From Rapana venosa (lineage: Eukaryota; Mollusca; Gastropoda; Neogastropoda; Muricidae), in the NCBI GenBank assembly GCA_028751875.1, contig CM054141.1, positions 74,429,646 to 74,493,645 of the forward strand: a DNA stretch of 64,000 bases, written 5' to 3'. Made by a program: the position numbers and the translations under genes. Within the stretch, counting starts at the first letter, position 1; every line of letters starts with the position of its first letter. Shown one piece after another: positions 20,938 through 33,689 of this stretch. The notes under the pieces are model-generated. The model was not told the origin of the DNA and searched no databases. It saw only the letters and a list, made by a program, of their open reading frames with translations.

Positions 20938-23613
20938 AATAATAATAATAATAATACATGGTATTTATATAGCGATATATCTTGCACACACAAAAAATCA
21001 AAGCGCTTTCATTCATCCTACTCATTCACATGCAGCCAGTTACAATTAATAGTTTTTTGTTTTAAAAAAAAAATCAAATCTATACACTCACGCTCGCATG
21101 CACATACATGCACACTAACGCACACATATAAAGGTTATACACTCCGGCAGGGTGATGGGGTTTTGGCGGTTGAGGGCAGGGACAAAAATGAAATGGAACA
21201 AGAGGCGAGAATTTTAGGTTTGAAATAAATGTCTCTTGAGGCCGGATTTAAAAGCGTCATAAGAAGGCTTTTGGCGAAGGGAGAGAGGGAGGTCATTCCA
21301 GATGGGTGGATCAGAAACAGAGAAAGAGTGACGGCCAACGGTGGACTAGTTAAATCAAGGTATTCTTAAGCACAAGGTATCTGCAGCAGAGCGGAGGGAG
21401 CGAGGAGTGTACAGGTGAACACATTCAGAGGTAGGAAGGCGCTGTTTTATGGAGGCATTTGTAACAGAGGGTACTGATCTTATAGTTTAATCTCTGTGGC
21501 ACAGGCAACCAGTGGAGAGATTGCAAGAGAGGAGTAGTGTGCTCAGATTTGTTCTTTCTGAGGACTAGGTGAGCTGCAGAGTTTTGTATACGTTGAAGGG
21601 AGTGGATAGATGATGCTGGCAGACCAGCCAGAAGAGAATTGTAATAGTCCAGACATTAGAGAATGAAAGACGTGACTAGTTTGGATGTTCCATCAGTGAA
21701 CAGGTACTTTCGAATGCAATGATGCACCACAATTGATAGTAGCACGACTGGCAGGTTAAGGTGATGAATTTTTGCATGAAAAGTGTGTTGTCTATAACGA
21801 CCCATAGATATTTCACAGCAGTAGATAGAGGGACAGACGTACTGCCGAATTCGATTGAAGCTGTTGTGATGGAAGAGAGTTTGAATTTGATCCCTACAAG
21901 CATGGCTTTGGTTTTATCTGTTTAGCTGTAACTTGTTCTGTGTCATCCAATTTTGGATATCATGAAGGCAGTAGGACATATTTATTAATCAAGAGAGAAG
22001 GCAGATTTTCAGGAGTATCACTGCTAAGAATTTGAGTCATCTGAATAAAAATGATGGTTGATCTGTTGATGATTTATCATGTGTGAAAAAGGAGCAGTGT
22101 AGAGAGTGAAGAGAACAGGGCTGAGAACTAATCTCTGTGTGGACTAGGGTAGTTTGGCTGTGTCGACAATACTGACTAAAGGGGAACGGAGTACGGTAGT
22201 GAATAAAGAGGGCTGTTGCTTATATAAACAACATTTTTTGAACAGGACTTTGAGAATGAAGTGGTTAGGTTGGATACAGGCATAATCGGAGTGAGAGGAT
22301 CGAGATGTTTCTGAGTAGAGGTAACATGTTTAGAGTGTGGAATCTAAGGATGGTTTACTGCTGTGGTCGGCACAATAGGCAGACTGAAAAGGGGAAAGGA
22401 GACTGTGTGAATAAATATGGCTGTTGAGTAATATAAGAACAACTTTTTCAAGGACTTTAGAGATGAATGGTAGGTTGGATACAGGTCTATAATTCTTCGG
22501 AGTGTTAGGATCGAGGTCATGCTTTCTGAGTAGAGGTAACTACTGCAGTTTTGAGAGCTGTTGGAAAATTTCCTGAAAGAAGTGATGAGTTTACTAGTTT
22601 TGTGATAGTGGGTATAAGCTGTGGAAGGCACTGAGTGAAAAGAGAAGCAGGTATAGGATCAAGATCACATGATTTTATTGTCATTTCTTTCAGAATTGCT
22701 GCGATTTCTTTCTCGCTTGTTGGATGAAAGAAAAGGAGAGGAGTGCCAGAAAATTGGGGGTCAGGAAGTGCAGGCTGAAAAGGAGTGTGATCCAAACTAG
22801 AGTGAATGTTTCGGACTTTTATCAGAAAAGAATGCAGAAAATATAGAAGGAAGTTCAGAGTGGTTGTAGATAGAAGGCAGAGGGCTAGCCTTTGCAGATC
22901 CAAGAAGAGTGGATGTGAGGTTTCATAGATGTCGCATCAAGAACTTTAGAAGAATAGTACTTTGTTTTTACTGAATGGATTAAGGTTTTGACTTTGTTGA
23001 TTTGTTTACGAAGAAGCTGTTTGTTTATCTCAGTTTTTGTTTTTTGCCATTGCCGTTCTAGCTGTCAGCGTTTTCATTTTGCAACCAGTATGTCATGGGT
23101 GTACCATGGTGCACAGGGCCTATCAGGCAGGAGATGGTCAGTAGGAGGTGCATGCTCATCAAGAAGTTGGCTGATAACTGTATTGTAGTGTTTAGAAGGG
23201 TCAGTATGGTCAGGGATTTGAGATAGACGTTCAGCAGCTTGGGAAAGAAAAGTTTTAATATCTATGGGCTTGAGGTTGCGACAGATAGGCTTTGCAGAAT
23301 GATCAGAGAATAGTTCGTCAGTGACAGATACAGACTGAGATGTGACTAGACCTTGTGAGACATCGGTGATGAGCCAGTCTAAAATGTGACCTGATCTGTG
23401 TGTTGGCTCGTTTACCAGCTGGGAAAGAGAGTGATTTGATAAAGAAAGAGAAAGATGATTGGCATCAGGAGAAAACTGGTTGTCGAAGTGGTGGTTAAAG
23501 TCACCAAGTATAAGTTTCTTGGGAGAGAGGCTGTAATGGTCAAGGAGTGACTGAAACTCTTGATGGAAAACTGAAGATGTTAAATTGTTTCTATGGTTGG
23601 GAGGTGGACTGTC
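20938..23613 (-). mobile_element. L2-type LINE, 2.7 kb, inserted in the 16-bp array
   Basis: Minus strand: tail (ATT)n at 20,938-20,955, 3' UTR, then ORF2 C-terminus (NPASRDIYFKPKI, SLMEHPN), the connecting region TSVPLSTAVKYLWVVIDNTL and SIEFGSTSVPL, a damaged RT (21,960-22,340 shortened), KSCDLDPIPASLFTQCLPQL, TPFQPALPDPQFSGTPLL, and endonuclease remnants up to 23,600. Flanks GAGACAGAAATAAT occur on both sides (20,932-20,945 and 23,617-23,630), a target duplication of about 14 bp in the array. Many frameshifts; inactive. Confidence 0.9.
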
Positions 23614-24476
23614 ATAATGAGACAGAAATAATCAGAGGCAGGAGTAAAGAGAGGCAGGAGTAAAGAGAGGCAGGAGTAAAGAGAGGCAGGAGTAAAGAGA
23701 GGCAGGAGTAAAGAGAGACAGGAGTAAAGAGAGACAGAGGCAGGAGTAAAGAGAGACAGGAGTAAAGAGAGACAGGAGTAAAGAGAGACAGAGGCAGGAG
23801 TAAAGAGAGGCAGGAGTAAAGAGAGACAGAGGCAGGAGTAAAGAGAGGCAGGAGTAAAGAGAGACAGGAGTAAAGAGAGACAGGAGTAAAGAGACAGGAG
23901 TAAAGAGAGACAGGAGTAAAGAGAGACAAAGACAGGAGTAAAGACAGGCAGGAGTAAAGAGAGACAGAGGCAGGAGTAAAGAGAGACAGAGGCAGGAGTA
24001 AAGAGAGACAGGAGTAAAGAGAGACAGGAGTAAAGAGACAGGAGTAAAGAGAGACAGGAGTAAAGAGAGACAGGAGTAAAGAGAGACAGAGGCAGGAGTA
24101 AAGAGATGCAGGAGTAAAGAGAGGCAGAGGCAGGAGTAAAGAGAGGCAGGAGTAAAGAGACAGAGGCAGGAGTAAAGAGAGACAGAGGCAGGAGTAAAGA
24201 GAGACAGAGGCAGGAGTAAAGAGAGACAGAAGCAGGAGTAAAGAGAGACAGAGGCAGGAGTGAAGTGAGAGAGAGGCAGGAGTAAAGAGAGACAGGAGTG
24301 AAGAGAGACAGAGGCAGGAGTAAAGAGTGAGTAAAGAGAGACAGAGACAGGAGTAAATAAAAGGAGGCAGGAGTAATGAATAAAGAGACAGGCAGGAGTA
24401 AAGAGAGACAGAGGCAGGAGTAAAGAGAGACAGAGACAGAAGTAAAGGGAGCAGGAGTAAAGAGAGACAGGAGTAA
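23614..24476. repeat. 16-bp minisatellite (middle block)
   Basis: Continuation of the 19.5-20.9 kb array with the main variant GGAGTAAAGAGAGACA and inserted GAGGCA. Bounded left by the L2 target duplication and right by the Rex1-like LINE. Confidence 0.95.
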
Positions 24477-26251
24477 GTCAAGTCAAGTCATGTCAAGTCA
24501 AGTCAAAAACACTTTAATCATCCCATGAAGGGCAATCACAATACTGACAGGCACATTGATACCTATAATTATCACACAAGACACAAAAAAAATACATTTC
24601 AGATTGTTGTAAACATTCCAAGATAGCTTAAAAAAAATTATCATATACAAACCCAGGTGCGCGCACACACACGCACCGCATACACACACACACCAATGTA
24701 GGAATACAATGTTGTAAAAACCATTGATTAGAAAAGATATAAACTTTCTTTTTTTTAATTTACGCACGCGCGTACTCACACACACGCGCACACCCATACA
24801 CACACACACCAATATATGAACACAGTTTTATCACACATACACACACACGTGCACCCGCGCACCATAATGACCATTGTCTAGTAAAGACATAAACTTATAC
24901 ACACACACACACACACACAATTTAGAAATCATTCTTGAAAGCCAAAAGCAAGATACAAGAGTACTTATTTTCATTACCACACACACACACGCACTTGACA
25001 ATCAGGGGGGTATATCAGAGAATGTAAAACTGTTTGGTCAGTGCCGTTTTGAATTTAGAATTTGAATGACTACTGGAACAAAGGAATTTCTTTTTCTATT
25101 TGTTTTACTGTTGGAGCACCGAAAGCGGCGTCCTGAAGGCAACAACTGAAATTCCGAGGACATAGCATGGGATGGATCAGCCAAGATGGCGGTCGCTTTG
25201 CGCACAAGCTGCTGATTGCAGTACGGCTTGAGATCTCTTTGTTCTTCTCCAATTATTTTTGAGCAGATTCTAACAATTCTTTGAAGACTATTCTTGTTTT
25301 TAACACTAAGGTTGTTGAACCAACAGATGGAAGCAAAACTTAGAACACTCTATGTAGGACTTGTAGAACAAAGAAAGAATCTTTTTGTCAACAAAAAATG
25401 AGTTAAGGTTCCTCAGAAAATACATACGTTGTCCCTTTATGACAATAGCGTCAGTGTTAGCATCCCAGTTTAATTTGTGATCAAAAATAGTTTCCAGATA
25501 CTTGTACTTCAAAACATTTTCAACTTCTTGACTATGGATGATAACATGCTCAGAAGTGTGACCCAATCTTCTGAAATCGATAGGAAGATCTTTAGTTTTA
25601 GAAACATTTAGCTCCAGATATGCCTCATCACACCAATTGACGAAATCAGTGAGGGATGGACCATGGTTTTGGACAGATCCAGATAAAAGACAAAAGAGCA
25701 CTGTCATCGGCAAATTTTACAAGAAAGGAATTTTCATAGCTGCTTCTGCAATCATCTGTGTATAGAATGTACAGAAGTGGCGAGAGAACGCATCCATGTG
25801 GAGAACCTGTACAGGTAAATGTAACCGATGAAGATATTTTCTTGGCAAAAACCCGCTGCGGTCTGTTAGTTAAAAATTCAATCAGCCAACGAACAAGTTG
25901 ATAGTCTACATCAAATTTTGAAAGTATTTTGTGAACAAGAACATGAAGCTGCATTGTATTGAAAGCTGAACTAAAGTCAGCAAACAATATTCTGGCATGA
26001 GAGTCAGGTGCTTCTAAGTGGTTGTACAACTTGATCAAAATGAACAGTTTGGCATCTTCGACACCTCGTCCTGTCCTGTAGGCAAACTGTAGTGGGTCAA
26101 GGTCTTTCTCTGTAGCGGAAAGAATGAGAGATTTTATGATCTTTTCTAATGTTTTCATCACAAGTGATGTGAGGGCTACAGGTCTGAAATCGTTGGGCCG
26201 AGAAGGATTTGGTTTCTTTGGAAGAGGTATTACACTGGAAGTTTTCCAGAT
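24477..26251 (-). mobile_element. Rex1-like LINE, 3' part (RT and tail)
   Basis: Minus strand encodes MKTLEKIIKSLILSATEKDL, DPLQFAYRTGRGVEDAKLFI, RILFADFSSAFNTMQLHVLV, FLTNRPQRVFAKKISSSVTF, GSPHGCVLSPLLYILYTDDC and FLVKFADDSALL, then CDEAYLELNVSKTKDLPIDF and FDHKLNWDANTDAI. FADD is the RT catalytic box, and GSPxGCVLSPLLY with YTDDC is typical of Rex1/Babar elements. The 3' UTR carries (AC)n tracts and ends ACTTGACTTGAC at 24,477. A frameshift separates the two RT parts near 25,680. The 5' part continues at 27,461 beyond an inserted L2. Confidence 0.85.
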
Positions 26252-27189
26252 AACATATAATAAACAACCACCCTATTGATCATCATTTCTATGCCGATGA
26301 TACTCAACTTCAGTGCAGCGATACTGTTGAAAACTTGCCTTCCCTCCTGACAAATATGTCCTACTGCCTTCAAGACATTCAAAACTGGATGACTCAGAAC
26401 AAGTTACAACTTAATGCCGATAAAACCGAAGCCATGCTCATAGGGACCCAACATAAACTTTCCTCTATCACAAAAACTTCAATAGAATTCGGCAATACGT
26501 CAGTTCCTTTGTCCAACTCTGCGAAGTATTTAGGAGTAGTTCTTGACAACACACTCTCTATGAAAAAATTCATCACCCAGACCTGCCAGTCTTGCTACTA
26601 TCCATTACGGCGCATAAGCGCGATTCGCAAGTATCTGTCCACTGATGCAACTTCCAAGCTTGTCACATCTCTTATTCTTTCACGTTTAGACTACTGTAAT
26701 TCTCTTTTGGCTGGCCTACCAGCATCATCTATCCACTCTCTTCAACGCATACAAAACTCTGCAGCTCGACTGGTCCTAAGAAAGAAAAAATCTAAACACA
26801 TCACTCCTCTTCTGCGATCTCTTCACTGGTTGCCTGTCTCACAAAGACTGGAGTATAAAATCAATACCCTCTGTTTCAAATGTCTCCACAAATCTGCACC
26901 CTCTTATCTCTGTAACGGTCTTCACCTGTACACTCCATCCCGTTCCCTTCGTTCAGCCGCAGATACTTTGTGCTTTCGAACACCCAGATTCAAACAAACC
27001 ACTGTTGGCCATCGCTCCTTCTCTGTTTCTGGTCCATCCACCTGGAATGACCTCCCTCTTTCACTTCGTCAAAAGCCTTCACTTGATTCCTTCAAATCCA
27101 GCCTCAAAACACACTTATTTCCTACCTGAAACTTTCCCCCAAATATCTGTCCCTAATTTTCAACAGCATCTTTCACCTTCTAAGTGTTG

Positions 27190-27230
<41 letters not shown>

Positions 27231-27460
27231 CGTGCGTGTGTGTGTGCGTGCGTGCGTGCGTGCGTGCGTGTGTGTGTGTGTGTGTGTGCGTGCGTGTGCG
27301 TGCATAGTGCGCGTGCATGGATTTGAAATCTGTTGCTCATTATGTTTAAGGAGAGTTGCATGCCTGTAAATGATTGAGTGCAAGCGCTTCGATTTGTTTT
27401 TTACAAGATTCAGCGCTATATAAATTCCATATATTATTATTATTATTATTATTATAACTG
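26252..27460 (+). mobile_element. L2-type LINE inserted into the Rex1-like LINE
   Basis: 264-codon frame 26,335-27,129: [95 protein letters not shown]. It is preceded by the FYADDTQ box at about 26,290, followed by 3' UTR with (TG)n and TGCG repeats and by (ATT)n at 27,432-27,455. The host sequence shows ATAAC at both junctions (26,250s and 27,456-27,460), and the Rex1 reading resumes as ..SQIPVIWKTSS.. if the insert is removed. Confidence 0.92.
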
Positions 27461-27795
27461 GTATCTGGCTAGTGTCCAGCAAGGCTTGGAACAGGTGCTG
27501 AAAGACGCTGGCAAGCTCAGTAGCGCAGAACTTAAGGGTTCTGCCGCATATGCCATCTGGTCCGGGAGATTTGTTGATATTTATTGCCTTGAAGTGTTTA
27601 CAAATAACTGTTTCATCAACAATGACGCTATTCTCAAAGGGTAGAGATTGCTTCAGGCCATTTATTTAATCTGAAAAATCACGCTTTGCGAAGCGAGTAA
27701 AAAATGCATTTAAATGGTCTGGTAAGTTGTTGTCACAGACCCCCTGGAGACTAATCTTTGACCTATGTGGGGCAGCTGCCATGTTTACCGCTGAC
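27461..27795 (-). mobile_element. Rex1-like LINE, 5' continuation
   Basis: Minus-strand HLNAFFTRFAKRDFSD, then an interrupting stop, then SVIVDETVICKHFKAININK, SPGPDGICGRTLKFCATELA and FQHLFQALLDTSQIP. This is the segment just N-terminal to the RT of Rex1-like LINEs. Ends at the 16-bp array at 27,795; 5' truncated. Confidence 0.8.
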
Positions 27796-27968
27796 ATGTA
27801 AAGAGAGACAGGAGTAAAGAGAGGCAGGAGTAAAGAGAGACAGGAGTAAAGAGAGGCAGGAGTAAAGAGAGACAGAGGCAGGAGTAAAGAGAGGCAGGAG
27901 TAAAGAGAGAGAGAGGCAGGAGTAAAGAGAGGCAGGAGTAAAGACAGGTAGGAGTAAAGAGAGGCAGG
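27795..27968. repeat. 16-bp minisatellite (right block), donor side of TBC1D19 exon
   Basis: AGAGAGACAGGAGTAAAG units, the last block of the array that starts at 19,500. It begins 47 bases downstream of the donor of the exon at 28,015. Confidence 0.95.
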
Positions 27969-28014
27969 ACAGCATGAAGGAGGGACACAGACAGACACGG
28001 GGTGTACCCACCAC

Positions 28015-28124
28015 CTCATCCACCTCCACGCCCACTATCTGGCACCACAGCTGGGCCCTCATGCAGGCAGGGCAGCCCTTCTTGGAGAACTCCCGTGCAA
28101 CAGGGGCATGGCTGGCCCCCAGCA
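28015..28124 (-). CDS. TBC1D19: TBC1D19 exon (start of TBC domain)
   Basis: 110-nt exon, entered at phase 1 (two bases, TG, complete a codon) and left at phase 0. It encodes (V)LGASHAPVAREFSKKGCPAC then MRAQLWCQIVGVEVDE. Vertebrate TBC1D19 has VLAEQDSAAAQQYIRQGSP then TALRAELWALILNI here. The G-x-P-x-x-x-R-x-x-x-W pattern is the first conserved block of TBC domains. Acceptor is GTGTGTTTCAG|TGCTGG and donor is GATGAG|GTGGTGGG, joining exactly to DVLYYEQ at 19,411. The preceding exon, ending phase 1, was not found. Confidence 0.92.
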
Positions 28125-29928
28125 CTGAAACACACACACACACCACACCACAACACATCATTACACTGAAACACACACACACCACACCACACCACAACAC
28201 ATCATTACACTGAAACACACACACCACACCACAATACATCATTACACTGAAACACACACACACACACCACACCACACACAACACATCATTACACTGAAAC
28301 ACACACACACACACCACACCACAACACATCATTACACTGAAACACACACACCAAACACCACAAACATCATTACACTGAAACACACACACACCACACCACA
28401 ATACATCATTACACTGAAACACACACACCACACCACAATACATCATTACACTGAAACACACACACCACACCACAACACATCATTACACTGAAACACACAC
28501 ACACCACACCACAATACATCATTACACTGAAACACACACACACACACCACACCACACCACATCATTACACTGAAACACACACACACCACAACACATCATT
28601 ACACTGAAACACACACACCACACCACAATACATCATTACACTGAAACACACACACCACACCACAATACATCATTACACTGAAACACACACACACACCACC
28701 AGGCTGGCCCCCAGCACTGAAACACAAAAACACACCACACCACAATACATCATTACACTGAAACACACACACCACACCACAATACATCATTACACTGAAA
28801 CACACACACACCACACTACATCATTACACTGAAACACACACACACACCACAATACATCATTACACTGAAACACACACACACACCACAATACATCATTACA
28901 CTGAAACACACACACACACCACAATACATCATTACACTGAAACACACACACCACACCACAATACATCATTACACTGAAACACACACACACCACACCACAC
29001 CACACCACCACACCACCAACCACAACACACAGGGCATGGCCGCCCCAGCACTGAAACACAACACACCACACACACCACACCACACCACATCATTACACTG
29101 AAAACACACACACCACACCACACCACACCACAATACATCATTACACTGAAACACACACACCACACCACATACATCATTACACTGAAACACACACACACAC
29201 ACACACACCACACCACAATACATCATTACACTGAAACACACACACACCACACCACAATACATCATTACACTGAAACACACACACCACACCACACCACACC
29301 ACAATACATCATTACACTGAAACACACACACACCACACCACAATACATCATTACACTGAAACACACACACACCACACCACAATACATCATTACACTGAAA
29401 CACACACACACCACACCACAATACATCATTACACTGAAACACACACACCACACCACACCACAATACATCATTACACTGAAACACACACACACCACACCAC
29501 AACACATCATTACACTGAAACCACACACCCCACAATACATCATTACACTGAAACACACACACACACACACACCACACCACAATACATCATTATACTGAAA
29601 CGCACACACCACAATACATCATTACACTGAAACACACACACACCACACCACAATACATCATTACACTGAAACACACACACCACACCACACCACAATACAT
29701 CATTACACTGAACACACACACACCACACCACAATACATCATTACACTGAAACACACACACCACACCACAATACATCATTACACTGAAACACACACACCAC
29801 AATACATCATTACACTGAAACACACACCACACAACAATACATCATTACACTGAAACACACACACCACACCACAATACATCATTACACTGAAACACACACA
29901 CACCACACCACAATACATCATTACACTG
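28125..29928. repeat. About 40-bp minisatellite, some 45 copies, containing the acceptor site
   Basis: Plus-strand unit CATCATTACACTGAAACACA then CACACACCACACCACAATA, 32-48 bp long. On the gene strand every unit holds GTGTGTTTCAG|TG, identical to the authentic acceptor at 28,125. Two internal units (about 28,700-28,724 and 29,033-29,054) also carry degenerate exon start TGCTGGGGGCCAGCC / TGCTGGGGCGGCCATGCCC. Confidence 0.96.
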
Positions 29929-31140
29929 AAACATTCATCTCTTTGGTTATTATGCTTTTTCAATACATCATTACACTGAAACATTCATCTCTTTGGTTAT
30001 TATGCTTTTTCAATACATCATTACACTGAAACATTCATCTCTTTGGTTATTATGCTTTTTCAATACATCATTACACTGAAACATTCATCTCTTTGGTTAT
30101 TATGCTGTTTCAATACATCATTACACTGAAACATTCATCTCTTTGGTTATTATGCTGTTTCAATACATCATTACACTGAAACATTCATCTCTTTGGTTAT
30201 TATGCTTTTTCAATACAACATCACTACACTGAAACATTCATCTCTTTGGTTATTATGCTTTTTCAATACATCATTACACTGAAACATTCATCTCTTTGGT
30301 TATTATGCTTTTTCAATACATCATTACACTGAAACATTTATCTCTTTGGTTATTATGCTTTTTTAATAAATCATTACACTGAAACATTCATCTCTTTGGT
30401 TATTATGCTTTTTCAATACATCATTACACTGAAACATTCATCTCTTTGGTTATTATGCTTTTTAAATACATCATTACACTGAAACATTCATCTCTTTGGT
30501 TATTATGCTTTTTTAATACATCATTACACTGAAACATTCATCTCTTTGGTTATTATGCTTTTTTAATACATCATTACACTGAAACATTCATCTCTTTGGT
30601 TATTATGCTTTTTTAATACATCATTACACTGAAACATTCATCTCTTTGGTTATTATGCTTTTTCATACATACATCATAACTGAAACATTCATCTCTTTAG
30701 TCATTATGCTTTTTCAATACACTTTCAACAACATAATTACACTGAATTCATCTCTTAGTCTAATATGCTTTTTCAATACATCATTACACTGAAACATTCA
30801 TCTCTTTATAGTCATTATGCTTTTTCAATACAACTCATCCATATTACACTAAAAATTACATTTATTATTATTATACTCAAAACATTCATCTCTTTGTTAT
30901 TATCCTTTATTCAACATCATTAACTGAAACATTCGTACTTTAGTCCTTATGCTTTTTCATACAACATCATTATACTATAAAATTCCATACATTTATTATT
31001 TTAATACTAACATTCATCTCTTAGTTCATTATGCCTTTACATTACAACATCATTATACTGAAACATCATCGTAAACTTTAGTCCTTAGCTTTTACATTAC
31101 AACATCATAGAACTACAATATATACCATCACAAACATCAC
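29929..31140. repeat. 50-bp minisatellite, about 16 clean copies then degenerate
   Basis: Unit CATTCATCTCTTTGGTTATT, ATGCTTTTTCAATACATCAT, TACACTGAAA, homogenous to about 30,680 and decaying to 31,140. It shares CATCATTACACTGAAACA with the preceding array, so it is a switched unit of the same lineage. Confidence 0.95.
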
Positions 31141-32250
31141 ACTTTCCAAAACTACCAGGGCCTGCAGATTAATGCAGCACGAACCATTCTCCCTGTATCA
31201 CTGCAGATGGAATTTCTACATACTAACATGCCATCATCACATTACTGACCATACCTCCCACCCTCTTCACACACACACACACACACACAGACACAGACAC
31301 ACTACACACACACCTACACAGAGCACAGCACATGACAGAATAAATGCAGGCACACAGGCATCACACAGTCATCACTACACACACACTACACGGCACCATG
31401 GTCATATTAAATGCGGGTCGAAGGCATCAAGGACAGTCACTGCACTCACACCTCCTGTTTGACACATGGTATGCATGGACATCTCACTGACCACTACACA
31501 CTGCAACAATCGCATCAAATGACATATCTTCATCAGGCACCATCAACAAATACAATCAGACCAGGCATCATAACATCTCACTGACCACTCCAAAAGTCAC
31601 TTTGATCCATTTATTCTTCGAACATAAAAATTCACATTCTCATCCTGTTTGACACTGGTGATAGGACATCTCACTGTACTGCATCTCTAAATCCATTATG
31701 ACTTTTTCAATCATAACCCATCATATACATAAAATATATCCTTTGAGGCATCTCATGTACTTTTCATCTGAACATCTTTATCATGAAACATTATTCTTAT
31801 CATACGTCTTACAAATATAAGCTGGCTGATGGGCATCTCACTGAAATCATTCTCTGTATACTTGTTCATATGAATCATTTATCTTCATTCAGTCATTATG
31901 CTTTTAATATAACGCTCTGATAGAACATTCACTCTTACTTACTTCTTTAATTCATCATTATACGAATCATTCATCATCCAGTCATACTCATTATAATATG
32001 ACGCTGGCTGATAGACATCTCACTGTACTGCACTCTCTCCGTGATAATGTCATCATGATCATTATCTTCATCAGTCACCATCATTATAATATGATGCTGG
32101 CTGTTGGACATCTCACTGTACTGTACTCTCTGTAACATTGTCATCATGATCATTATCTTCTTCAATCATCATCATCATATGACACTGGCTGATAGGCATC
32201 TCACTATGCTGTGCTTTCTGTAATATTGTCATGATTATTATCTCCAGTCA
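31141..32250. repeat. Degenerate tandem sequence, no gene
   Basis: Includes (AC)n at 31,268-31,290 and three to four diverged copies of about 85 bp around GCTGGCTGATAGACATCTCA, CTGTACTGCACTCTCT and TGTCATCATGATCATTATCT (31,990-32,240). No coding similarity recognised. Confidence 0.65.
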
Positions 32251-32254
32251 TCAT

Positions 32255-32975
32255 CTTTAAAGATGAAAGGAAGGGTAGAAACTGATCTAAAATTCTTCAG
32301 TGTGTCGGGATCAAGGATCTGCTGTCTGAATAAAGGTCTGACAACTGCAATGTTGTGAGCTGATGGAAAATGTCCCAAAAGAAAGGATGAGTTCACTGTT
32401 TTGCTGATAGTGGATACAAGTTCTGGAAGGCATTACACGAAAAGGGGACTTTTATTGTCACTTTCTTCAGAACTGTGTGCGTTTCTTGTGCACTTAGTTG
32501 TGGGATGAAGAAACGGAGAAAATGGAGTGCCAGAAAACTGGGGGCCAACAGGGCAGGCTGGACTGGAGTCTGAACCAGCTGCAGCCAATGTGCAGACTTT
32601 GTCCACAAAGAATGAAGAAATGACGGAAGAAAGTTCAGGCAGGCTGTAGATGGAAGGCAGAGGCCAAACCTTTACAGACCCCAGAAGGTTTGAGATGAGG
32701 AAAGAAAAGATTTCTGTAGCACCATGCACTTAAGAAAAGTGTTAGTATATTTTTGAAGTCATTTCATTTCTGGCTTTGTTTACTTGCTGTTAAAATAGCT
32801 GTTTGTTGATTTCAGTTTTTTGTTGACCGCCACTGCCATTCCACTTGCCAGCATTTGCCCTTAGTTACCAGGATGTTGTGACAGTACCGTGGCACACAAA
32901 CATCATGGCCTATCAGGCAGGAGATAGTCTGATGGAGATGCATGCTCAGCTAACAGTGAACTGAGTAACAAAGTA
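32255..32975 (-). mobile_element. L2-type LINE fragment (diverged)
   Basis: Minus strand encodes SFLISNLLGSVKVWPLPSIY, LPELSSVISSFFVDKVCTLA and PQFSGTPFSPFLHPTTK, matching the segment between endonuclease and RT in the L2 copies. It breaks off at a TTAA at 32,976. Confidence 0.75.
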
Positions 32976-32979
32976 TTAA

Positions 32980-33683
32980 CTCATTGAGGTTGTTAAGCTT
33001 CGGCAGAATTATGATTTAAAAAAACAAACAGTGATGTTCAACTCAAGGGAAAGCTTCAGCACTCCTCTCCTTCACTGTGACGTGCCGAAGCTTAAGCAGA
33101 ATAACGATTTAAAAAAAAATACACCAAGTGATGTTCAACTCAAGGGAAAGTACTCTGGCCTGTAGGGCAATCATTTTTCTAAACACAGTTGCTTTCCTTG
33201 ACCATACCTTGCCTAGTTTGTGTCTGTTGGCCAATTTTGTTTGACATGTCAGCAAGTGATATCTTTGGGATTTTAGGCTCTCCAGTGTTATGATTCTTTA
33301 AAAAAAAAATCTGTTGTACAAAAAGTGACATCAGATGGATTCAGCCAGCTTCAGGGAACTTTACTTTGGTGAAAAATCATCACATTGCTTCAAGGGGACT
33401 AGTTGATGAACAGTTCAAGGCATGTAAGATACGCAGCCCTAATTTTCAAAACTTTTTATTTTTCAGCATTCAGTGACATATTTTGAAAATTTGTAAAAAA
33501 TAAATACAATCATCTATTGAAAAACTGTGAAACAATCTCAAAAGTAGACATTATAAACTTTTCAATGATGTATAATGTGTATGTCATTATTATGTTGGGT
33601 AGGTCTGCTGAATTTTTCAAATATAGCCAAAATCACGCATCACCACAAAGTGGCGGGACCCATTTCACTGCGACTCCATCGAG
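32980..33683. mobile_element. Possible piggyBac-like MITE flanked by TTAA
   Basis: TTAA at 32,976-32,979 and 33,684-33,687, with weak terminal inversion CTCATTGAGG / CTCGATGGAG. Inside is a twice-repeated block (GAAGCTTAAGCAGAATAACG, GTGATGTTCAACTCAAGGGA) also present at 63,730-63,850. It separates two oppositely oriented L2 copies. Confidence 0.4.
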
Positions 33684-33689
33684 TTAAAC

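Noticed and set aside
28763..29984. CRISPR-like array of regular repeats
   Set aside because: There are no unique spacers. The whole unit is repeated, and the setting is a eukaryotic intron.
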